Positions 22,702 through 34,300 of a DNA stretch of 64,000 nt are shown piece after piece. This DNA is from Lingula anatina. Taxonomy: Eukaryota; Brachiopoda; Lingulata; Lingulida; Lingulidae. The notes below the pieces were generated by a model that saw nothing but the letters and a program-made list of their open reading frames with translations, searched no databases and was not told the origin of the DNA. The translations under genes and the position numbers were made by a program. The stretch spans positions 1-64,000 of the forward strand of contig NW_019773562.1 in the NCBI RefSeq assembly GCF_001039355.2, read 5' to 3'. Each line of letters starts with the position of its first letter. Position 1 is the first letter of the stretch.

Positions 22702-23822
22702 TCAGTTTCCATATAATGGATGCACGAAGGAGGCTCCTAAGTGTGAAACAAAGGCTAGGCACCGTAGGTTGCCTTCAGACATGCTGTGCAGAATCTCGTT
22801 GATCTTCTGAAAAGAGAAAATAATGCTTACAACTTTGGACTAAACGAACAAGCTTTTAACAAACGAATAATGCATGTTATAACGCAGAGGAGGGGGTACT
22901 TTAAATTTAAATGACGTGCGTGTTTATTGAATTGTCAGATGTTCAGGCTGAGCTTAAGCAAAAAATAAAAAATAAAAAAATAAGTGAGCCTTACGCCAAA
23001 GTTATGCTCTGGAATTAATTAATGATATAACTATTTGACTCCTCTTGCTAAAAACATTGATTACACAACCCGTTCTATTTGCGGGATGAGGGATGTTATT
23101 ACTGTGACTATGTTAGCTCAGTCAATATATCTATCAGAACCCTCAATAGGAGTGCTGAAACACGAATTTTCGTGCTATGAAAATAATTTATAAAACCTTA
23201 AATAAAATTATTACAAATACTAATTTTTACAAGTAAAAATCAATAATAATGAATAAAACCCAAAAGAGGCTAAATTAGTCATAAGATCATTTTAAAATTT
23301 TAAAATTCCTTTTTATACAATCGCAATTGTCGTCAGAAGGGACGTGTGTGTGGTTGATAAAATCTTACAATGACGTGATACACACGTTGACGGTGTGTAT
23401 CATTATCTTTGGATCAGAAAATCAGAACTGTAACAAGCATCACCTAATTATTCTTACATTAAAACACACTCGACATTCAATTACGTCAAAATATATTCGA
23501 AATCAAATGTCAAGGGTCACACAATATGTTCAAACAGAGCTTAAAGATTTCAAGCAAACGTGCCGGTAGGCTATTATAAAAAGTCGGCTGAGAGCACCAA
23601 TGCATTGCAACCAATAAATTCTACCACTCTGAGTGACATATAAGTAACAATGGTGATAGTATTACAAATATTCATGTCATAAATATTTGTCGTAAATATT
23701 CTTTTATTCGACTGCACCCTTAGCATTTAATGGTTATTGAAGATATGGTGATACTCACAAACATGATTTGCTTGTACTCCTTATAAAAGCTCGACCTTGT
23801 GACTGCACCACAGTGTTGCGTC
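22702..23822 (-). CDS. possible 3' end of an unrecognised minus-strand gene (two exons)
   Basis: A candidate last exon, 22702-22806, follows a good acceptor (ctcttttcag) and reads KINEILHSMSEGNLR and onward to LYGN then TGA. The stop overlaps an AATAAA signal (22697-22702 in plus coordinates). An upstream piece of about 60 nt ending at 23759 (donor gtgagtat) reads RSSFYKEYKQIMF in the matching phase. The upstream boundary is unclear because an in-frame TAG lies near 23822. I do not recognise the protein. It could be the end of a small gene, a decayed gene, or a chance reading. Codon pattern and splice sites are the only support. Confidence 0.3.
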
Positions 23823-26552
23823 TACACCCGACGCCGCCCAACTACCGAGTGAGGATTGGGGAAGACAGCTCGCACTACGGTGAGCAGCTTATTGTTATGC
23901 AAATTACGACAGGTATGGCATTTATTGTGAGAGGTCGTAACTGAAACCCTGGTTCTCGCTTTAGCTAGTGCACGTGCACGTGTTTCTTCTCTTTCCTGTT
24001 TTGTTACGATTTTCCTTTTTTATCCCCCTTTTTATGACTAAAAAGATAAACACCAAACAATACATGTGTACGATTACACTCATTAAAACCCCCCTTTACA
24101 CTGGGTGGCGTCCTTTGTGCGTCCTTTGTGCGACCATGAAACTGGCATCGCTGTGGTCGTAGAAAGGGGGCACAATCATCGCTTTGGTTGTGGAATGAAT
24201 GTTCAATGATCGGCCAGTTGTCAGCACGTAAAGTTTTTTTTTTTTTACTCTCAGGCGGGGTCGTAGAAAGGCCGTCGTCCAGTGTAAAGGGGGCTTTAAC
24301 ATCCAGTCGCTATGTTGCTGCTTACGCAAAACTTAAAATGAAAGTGGAAACAACCACATACCGACCCAGAATTAAAGGAAATACATGTATAACCGCCAAC
24401 AAGGCTTTATCGTCCTTTTCGTGCCATTTCGGTAAACGGGTATACTTATGTTTTTCCTTCTCTGAATTGCTTCAGCTCGACTGAATGGACTGGGTGCCAC
24501 TGCAATGCAATGCAGTGCGACCCACCAACTCGGCAATGCATAACGTCATATTTGGGCCAATTACTTTTAAACGCAACGAAAGTAAATGCATTTTTATTGA
24601 CTTGTGACTTTGATGATGATCAAAACTTATTATTTCTTGGGTGTAATGTATACACAGAATTTTTTGTGATCATTAGAGCTGTTCCCTTTAGCCTGAAGTT
24701 TTTTTAATGTAATCAACCAAAGTTAATCTTCCGATAATCAAGAAATCTTTATACTCGTTCAGTTAAAAATGAAATAGTTTAAGGCTTCACATCAGGTGGA
24801 TGCTTCACCGGCCCGCCACCAACCTGCCCTCAAGTTAACCTCTCCTTTCTAAAAGCACGATTTTTTAAGAGACGGCAAAGAAAAGAAATCAGGCATTAGG
24901 GGGGCGATAAATTATTTCTGCGAGGGAACCAGGGATGAAGAACCGGGCGTGGGGATTGCTGATGATGGTAATTAGCCAAGGCGTATTACATTCTCTTGTC
25001 ATTTCATTTATGTTGTCTTAGAAACAGATATCATTATCTGAAAAACGGATAATCACAAAGAAACGTTTATAAAACAAATATTCACCTTGTCTGGGAGGCT
25101 CGTTGGAGAAATATGAAAAGTAAATGTGACCATGACACGAAAACGCATCGAAAGCTGTGCGATGCATATCATTGGTGAGCAACAATAAAGTGTTCGCTTT
25201 ATATCCAGAATTTAAATTATTCATAACACAAAATTGCTTTTATTTGCAAGATATAGTAAATATCCTGATAATTTTTTTGCTTCTGAGTTTTTTATCTTGT
25301 CCAATTTTTTCAAAGTCAGTTTGGGAAAAATAACTGAAGATAACAATGTGGAATCATGTCCACATAAAAGAAACAAACGACAAAGTCACCAATGGTATCT
25401 TTTGCGTGGTTTTCGGTGTGCCTCCGTGTCACTGTCATGCTCATTACCAAACTTTCATAGCTTCTTGTTGAACACGTAGGTCTCCTTTACCCAGTGTTTT
25501 TTTTAAACTTACTTTCATTATGATTATCCTATCCCAAGAATGATATTTGTTTCTAACAAAATGTCTAGACAATAAAATACATATTGTTACTCGCCAAATG
25601 TTCTTCTAACTTCATGTTTTACATGTTCGAACATAAAGTCGGCATTGACTGAAAAGAAGGCATTTTAATGTATATTAAAATATACGACCTTTGGTGGCAT
25701 TTTAAGGACATGTCTGGTCGACAGGTAAAATTGCTAAACGCTGAAATTATAAGACAGTGCAAGGCACTCGTGTTATATATCCGTATGGAACACTGCTCAT
25801 CACGTTTCATACGGCAAGTTTCCATTAGGTAGGGTAAAAACCTTAATATATCTACCTCGTTTGAACTACTAATTTATCAAAGACTCTAAAAATCAGTTTA
25901 ATGAAATACAAATGTGTACATATACATTTCAGGGCATTTACATGGAATACTAGCTGTACAGTGTGCCAACTTGTCCCGACCCTGGGCCCCCCTTGACGTC
26001 AGGTATGGTTTTTCGTCAAATTTTGGGCCACCTGGCATTATACTTCAATTTATATTTCTTTTGCAAAAAAAGTAAATATTTGATCAAGCTTTCTGTGATT
26101 CAATATGTTTTACTAAACCACACAGACATATAAATTGATATTACATTAAATAGTTTTAATCTTTTAAGGACAACACATTAGAATCAAAGGGGACGTTTCT
26201 TTAATTTTCTCACAATAATCGTTATTGACGAGAATGGAGTATGCTGAATAATAATTACAAACGGCTTTGGTTGGTTTGTACATTTATAAAGAATACAGGT
26301 ATATGTGTCCACTTTTAGAACATACAAGTCGCCGTGTAGAATAGTTTGTAGAATATCTTGATCTCTAGTGGCATAAAATAAACCCACACTATTCACTCTT
26401 TAAATGCACGCTTTTTCAAGAGCAAGTAAAGCTCCTCATCAAAGCCACATGGGTGTTATATTTCCATGCTAACAAGAAAACGGTGAGTTTGTCCAAGAGT
26501 TCTCGAATCTTCAAAGTATCTTTTACTCATACAAAAGTTCTGTGGTTGAGAG
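22950..26552. other. intergenic stretch upstream of the 3' end of gene C, mostly without recognisable genes
   Basis: Apart from the possible exon near 23759-23822 and the TTAA element (24083-24299), only short non-conserved frames are present. I see nothing else I can support. Confidence 0.5.
24083..24299. mobile_element. MITE with TTAA target sites (piggyBac-like)
   Basis: A 217-bp element bounded by TTAA on both sides, with inverted ends aacccccctttacactgg and ccagtgtaaagggggct. The TTAA target is the hallmark of piggyBac-type transposition. No transposase is present, so it would be non-autonomous. A T tract is internal. Confidence 0.65.
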
Positions 26553-28323
26553 TTATTCGTAGGAATATTGATCAAATGCAGGGTTGGATGAACCATTGCC
26601 ATAGAGCGCTTTTGCCTTGGATTTTGTGTCGTACTTTGACCCTTCGCGGTCTTCCGCATTTGCAGGTCCCCAGTCAGCTTGCGGTGATGCAGAGCTCTTC
26701 AAGGCCTAGAAACGAAACATACACATAATATTAAAAAACTAAACTATTAAATCTTAAAAATAAGGATAAGTTTTATTTGTTTGTGTGAAAAAATCGTCGT
26801 TCAATATCAATCGCCACCAACCTGGAAGCCGCCGTCGTAGCAGAATCTGCCAAGGAACCAGCCGGGGATGAGGGCGATAGGAGTAAATGCAATCATCCAT
26901 CCCATGGCCTGGGCCCATACAGGGTAAATGTAGCCCTGGTACACGTGTGGTTTCAACAGAACGAACTTGAATGCTATGACAGCCTGCAAAGAAAACATGA
27001 GAAGGATACAGGACATCAAGAGGAGGGACAATCCCCAGGGAACCGTTTACGTATTGTGTATTATATAAATTTGCGGCAAAATAATGCCAAATTTGAAGAA
27101 AAGTTCAGATTTTAATCAGTTTTCTACATTTTTATCCTGCGTTCTTCACTTTCGAGTTACAAATGACTAAACTACTGTAATGCTGTTTTTGCAACATGGG
27201 CAGCTGTCTTAAACATGACTGACAGTGGATTCAGTTGCAGCTTGCTACATGTAGTAAGACATTTAAACAGACATGGTGTCTATATTTCCACCAATAAAGT
27301 TCTCAGAGCCACTTACAAACATGAGAAATGGTGAAACGTAAACCCACATAATCCGGAAATATATGTTAGGTTTCTTGCCAAGCATCATTTTGACGTCCTC
27401 AGAAAACCTGTCCCATCCTAGAAGAAAGAATTTTTAAAAAAAATCTGATTTACTTATTCGATAAATGAAACTGGTAGCCCAAGTCATTAGAGAGCAAATA
27501 ATAGTAATATTCATAATGACCATCAAAAAAAAAAAAAAATCTGGTGAAATCCTACATGTTAAAGGGCGGTTGATCGAAAATGCCACGTCAACGAGGAAAC
27601 GTCACCTACCATACACCCACTGCAGCACTATGCATTCAAATAAGCCAACAAACAGTAGCGGGAAGCCGCCAATATACGTGTCCACTAGGTCAAATAGAAA
27701 ATGGCCACTCTGGAAATCGAAAAAAATACATATAAAGAGTATAATGAGCGGACACCAGTGGCATTAACAAAGAAAGGTTCCCTCATGTTCAGTTTGTTTG
27801 TTAAAATGTCATTAAAAAAAACAATACTATTCAAAGACAACTTTATACAGATATATTAAATTTTTTCTTATCCATTTGTACCCTGTGAATTAAAGATGCC
27901 TGTAAAATGTATAAATAATGGAATTACAGAGAAAGAATATGAAGTGCATAGACTAACCTTTGTGCACATGGGCAAACCGAGCAAGAAAAACAAACCACAC
28001 GCGACACCGCGCATAAGAATTTCCCTCTTTTTATTAACGCGTAGAATATGTGCGTAATCATCCATTATGCTGCTCAATACGCATTCCACTATGGAGAATT
28101 GGGAGCTGAAACCTAGCAGCATCATCATGAAAAAGAACAGAATGGCCCACAGCGTCGGCAACGGCATCGTGGATATGGCCTCTGGATACACGATGAAGGC
28201 AAGACCAGGACCTGAAATAAGCCAATCACAAATCTTTGCAAAATTTTAAAACAAAATATCACTTGCAATTCCACAACCATTTTTTCTTAAATTATGTCCT
28301 TCAAGTAATGACGAAAATCTCGT

Positions 28324-28362
<39 letters not shown>

Positions 28363-31300
28363 TTTGCAGCGGAATGGATTCTGATCCCTTAAGTTAAACG
28401 GCAAACTTTTTTTTTACTTGTGTTCCACAACTATTTTACATGTACCACTTACCCAACGTTTCGGGTGGCTTTCTTTTACAGGCACACGTTAAATTGAATA
28501 AATGAATCACTCAGCATCTTTACTGTTTGTGGTCTTAATTTTTGTCTACATCCAAAAAATCATAAGAATTTCATATTGGCAAACAGGACTCAACGTACCT
28601 TGACTAGCCACATCAGCCACCTCTTTTCCAGATATATGCGCCATGTAGCCAAGCACGGAGAAGATGACAAACCCGGCATATATGCTTGTGCCACAGTTAA
28701 TAAGAGGCACAATCAGTGCGTCCCTAAGAATATACAGTCAATTATAAATATGCAATTCGTCAATGCATCATTGATTTGCGTAAAGGCTTGAAGCAATACA
28801 AAGTCAAATAACACAGCAAATGACCACTGCATTCAACAGAAAAACAACTATGTTAGCCACTCAAAAGGTGTTTTTTAAATACATTTTAAAATATCAAGCA
28901 AATAAACATGTTAAGATTTAGTAAATGGTAAGATTAAACATGGTCAGATATATACTGTAAGTAGTTCTATTAAAGCCTCAGCGATAGGACAAATAATATG
29001 CAGGTATTAAAAAAGAACAGAAAAAAAGCAGTCAACGGCAATGGTGAAGTACCCAATGAAGATAAATATAATAATTACAGAACTTGATTACTATACAATG
29101 TATACAGTGCATGACATTTAAAGCAAAGTGCAAAACAAAACATGCAAACTCATGCAAATTATATGAAGGATATGTACGTCAAATCAGATTGACTAAAGAG
29201 GAGGGAGATTAAGAGGGACAGGCAAGCCCAAGCCATCGATTTCATATCCACACGAAGTGTGGTAAAATATCCATACACAAGTACCCATATATCCATTCAC
29301 ATAATATTCAAAGATACACTGTAATTAATCCCCTATGCATGCATGATTGTAGGTATAAAAATCAAACCAAACCATGCTAAGTCTATCAAAAAAGGGTAAA
29401 TTCCACCTAAATAAGGTACATCCCAATAGTCTGACATGGGACAAACGTTGTATTTCACAGTCCAGTCTACCTGAAGCAGTTGTTGTTGAATTTGTTGTAG
29501 CTTGCCATCACTACCAGCCCTCCTGAGCATGCGCTGAGAGAATAAAAAATCTGAACGACTGCGTCACTCCATACCTGGCAGGTATAAATGATAAGAACCA
29601 AGTCAACCTGGTCTATTCTAACATAAACTTATCGAAGATAAAAAAATATAAAGAACCTTTTATCATAATTTGTGCTTGCTGGATCTTATTTGGTATAATT
29701 TTCATCATGGCTAATTTTGTCTTTACGGGTCTCTTAGTAGGGCCTATAACTTCAATCTATTGGTTGCCGTGATCTTAATCAAAATATTATTTAGATGTAA
29801 CAGTTCTGCATCAAGATGCACGTACACATAGCATTCCCTTGAGCACAACACTGTTTGATAAAGGAGGTATAGGATAATGCTGCTGAAAACTTCCCTTGAA
29901 AGATTTAAAGACATCACAAAGAAGTGCCTTTTCTGGTTTTTTTTTTTCTATTTAAAACTTTTTTCATAAAAATAAATATATGAGGACTAAGAGAATTTGA
30001 ACGATACATGTACATTACTTTATACGGACTTTGACAACACTTTTTAAGTCAACTTCTTTTGCTATTTTTTTTCAAATGGTTCAGAGATATTAAACAATCC
30101 TCTCTTAACGCTTTGTTGGCATATCTCAGTGCTTTTTGTACACCAAATAAGCATGTGAAAAATATGAGGATGTGAAACAACGATAAAGAGGCAGGTGATA
30201 GTGACCAAATGTATAGGTGATTTTGCAACTGTGCTGATGACAAAACAAACACTCGATCACGTACGGTGACAAAATGATATATCGTGAAGCAAACAAAAAG
30301 AATACTACGTTTTGCTGAGTCATGCCGGATGTGTTTTATATTACAAATTGATTGTGCTCAAACAGGGAGATGGGAGGAAGTGACATGCTGCACGGCAAGT
30401 ACTCAAAATACAGTAAAACAAGAGCATTTTCAACAACGCGTCAAGCAGGCCAATACCTGAATGCGTTCGTACGAAATTTGTTAAAGCTAGCCATGGTTAT
30501 CAGTCCACCAGAGGAGACACTTAGTGAATAGAATATTTGAACCACTGCGTCGCTCCAGACCTGTTAAAACCAACATGTTAGTATCTTAACGCGTCTGATA
30601 TACACTAATTAGAAACTGTCATTCGTTTCGCTTTTCTCGTCTTTTTCTTTCTTCCATTTCATATTCCCTATCAGTGTCGTCGATGGTGAAATTGCCTTTG
30701 TAAACAGAAAAAATGCTTTTGTTTGATCACATCTTTATGTCACACTATCTATACCCAAGTTTACCAGGAAATAATTTTGCGTACTTCACGGAAATATCAC
30801 TTTTTTATTTGCGTTTGAATGGAACGGGCTAGAAAGTAGTCTGGTGTGTAAAGGGGATTGCACCTGAAACGTAATAAAATAGCAACTTCTTGCCAACTTC
30901 TCCATTGCCGTTTTTTCGCCATACCGTTTGTGTGTAGGCCAGTCAAAGAAACATGGCTGCCAGCTTTCTGCCGCAACTTGAATCATTTACCTGTAGCAGT
31001 TATTATGGAATTTCCCAAAACTAGCCATTACGATCAAACTTCCTGCACACACACCCAAAGAGTAGAATACTTGAACACATGCGTCGCTCCATACCTATTG
31101 TAAAGTCCAAATCTTCAAGTATTGAGGAAGATTAACCTTGACATGCCATCCTTGGGAGGAAAACCATGTGCAAGGTGCAGGAAAGCCAAGACGGCTTCAT
31201 CAGCGACACGATACAGTTAAGTCAAAGTTTGTTCAAGCATAAACCAAGCATATATGTATCTTTTTGCTGGGTTACTTTTGGAAGACGCCTCTACACACAT

Positions 31301-34300
31301 AATTTAGAACAAATCCATGCCATTTACTTTTTAGTATATACATATATAGACAGTTGAATATGGGACTAGGCATGCAGGCAAAACGTACATTGCTCAAGAC
31401 ATTTTGCTTATCAATTGTTTTTTTACTTTTAAATACTTAAAAATATACATTTGAAAAATAACCATCATACAATGTTTGGAACAGTAAACATAAATACAAG
31501 TTTTAAAAACTTTATCTTATCCATATTAGCTGATACACAAACGAAAGCATTACCTCAATGTCTGCAAGACGTGTAATATTAGGCGACATGTAATATCGAA
31601 TGCCTTCAGCAGATCCCGGCAGCAAAGCGCCGTTTACAAGGAGAATGGTAAGGATGATGTAGGGAAAAATGGCGGTGAAATAGACAACCTAAAAACCAAA
31701 TAAAGTTATCTGTTTGACCGAAAACGAAAAAGTTTGAAAGAAGTAAGTTTTCTTAAACATCCGTTAATCTTGGTACGCAACTTTTTGTGTTAATAATGAA
31801 AAGAAGGTTATTTAATGAATAAATATTACAAAAACATTCTATATATATATATGCTATTAATCTAGAAGGACACAGTGAGAAGATGTCAGGAAAATTCTGA
31901 GGGGGAAGTGGATGAGAGAGATTATTTTGTGAATGTTTTTAGTACAACCCAGTACGTGAAATGACTCACTTTCCCTAGGGACTGGATTCCCTTGATCAGG
32001 ACCAGGAACACAATCAGCCAGGCCAGCAGAAGGCACAGGGAAAGGTCCCATTTGAGACCCCCTGAGTTGTCTATCCCATCAGTCATCTCCAGGACTTTAC
32101 GGCTATAAGTAAACAACCATGTGCAAAGTATAGGGTATATGTGTAACAATCCAGTAGTGATTTTATATCTTTTTTGACCAGACTCTCAATTATAGAATTT
32201 TTATTTTGAGTAGATACTAAATGGTAAAAGATAAGATGCATCTTTTTTGGAAGACATAACAATAAGATGTTATCTTACTAGAAGTATTCCTCGCTGGGCG
32301 ATATACGGGAACTGGTATTGGTAGCGTTCATAAGCATTGTCGTCATTGAAGAACTAGCAGTGGTGGTCACTGCAGAACTGACAGTTGTGGTCATATTGGT
32401 CGTGTTCGTCGAAACGCCTTGGCCAACTTAAAATTGGTTGAAATTTTTTTAAGATTTAAAAATAAAGATTAAGATAAGTACGAATATATTATCAAAGCAA
32501 TGTATTACACCCTCGCAAACTTAATGAATGGGAACTTGAAAAACCCAATGTAACCATAATGCACATAATTTTAATTAAAAGGCCTGACATCATTTCATGG
32601 CTTTAAAATCTCTACTCTGACTCCCCCTTTTTTAATTTGTGTTCCAAAAAATCCATTGGCATGAGCTACAGAGCGGATCTCTTCCATGTCATTACCTTCT
32701 AAGCAATCTTTAGTGTTCCAAGGATTCCCACAAGAAGACCACGGCAAATTGGCCGTCATGGAGGCGAAGAAGTAGTAAATACAGTAGGCAATGATAACGT
32801 TGTAGTATAGACCCATGATTAGAGACACCATCACCATGGCATAGCCGAGACCTGAAGAAACGCAATGTTGGGTTTTAAAATCATTTTTAAAATAAAAATG
32901 ACTAAAAGTGTACTACTTTTTTTTCACGAATGTACAGTACTCATCTTGCCAATACCCGTTCGCTTATTAACTCCTGTCTTTGTGATGTTGAGCAAAACAG
33001 AAATTGGTGAGAAAAAGCGGCATGAACATGAACATTTATTATCTTTATATTATTAATTATTGAATAATTACAGAACACAACGTGTGTGCGCGGGGGGGGG
33101 GGGCAAATCATACTTGGGCAAATAAACGAGATACTCCGCAGCTGAATATAGTTTAATAAAGATAACCTACCTTTAAACAGAGGACTAATTTTCCAAATAG
33201 TAATAGGCCCAAGACTGGCAAACTGGCCAAAACAAAGTTCCATGAAGAATAAGGGTAGACCCACAAATGCCAAGCTGATGCAGTATGGGAGAATAAAGGC
33301 TCCTGGAAATAGAAGGATACTGAGCAACAATATGTCACACGGCTGTCATTAATTCAATTCAGAGAGGTGTTTCTTCTTAACATCTACTCACAATACTTAA
33401 TCACTGAATGTTAGAGATAGTTACAAAATTTCAACAGAGTAACGACAGCCCTTAAAGCATTTCAAGCTTAATTATCAAATAAGTTTGTTACCCGTATTGC
33501 GGTAGTTGCGATTCGAGTCCCAAATTCGCTTACCTCCACCGTTCCTGTAACATAGGTATGGAAAGCGCCATACATTTCCCAGACCTACGGCATAGCCGAC
33601 ACAGGTTAAAATAAACTCTATCTGGCCCCCCCAGTTACCGCGCTCATTCAATTCACTCGCCATAAGATCAGCTTGAGAGTCTAAGCGACCCATGTCGGCG
33701 TCAGCCGCGGCTTCCAATTCTTTGGAGACCGAGCTCACCGTGGTGGGTTTTCCCTGGAAAGAAATTTTGTTTTTACAACTATATTACAACTAGAGAAGTT
33801 GTCATAAATGGCCCAAACTCGCTTTGTTTCAATATATAGATATATATCTTAATGTAAACACTTTTGAAGTGGTATTACATGTATTGTTGGTTTCATCGTT
33901 TCTCAGATGAAGACATAAAAAAATCTCTTGCTTTCATCATACTACTCATATTGATCCGCTCCCTATCTGTCACAGTTTAGGTCAATGAATATGAGAACCA
34001 TCACTCCCTCCACATGCCCTTTCAATACCGTAATCTTTATTCATGTAAGACATGACTTGAAGTGCACCGCAAACATGTGACGTTATATAGCCAAAGTACC
34101 ATTTGAATCTGTCGACATTCTGAAGAGATGCATTTTGCATACAATACGCTGCTCGTCCCGTTCCAAACCGCAGCCGTGAGACCGAATTTATCAACACAGA
34201 TACTACACAGTTGTCCGTCTGTCAGCACTTGTTGACTAGGGTGATAAGAACGCTCAAATTGCACGCAATAAAGTTGTCAGTTTATGGAGACTATTCACGG

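Noticed and set aside
32595-32695. Extension of the gene C TM3 exon past its donor
   Set aside because: The frame stays open past the gtaatg donor, but genes A and B and the phase of the next exon show this is intron.
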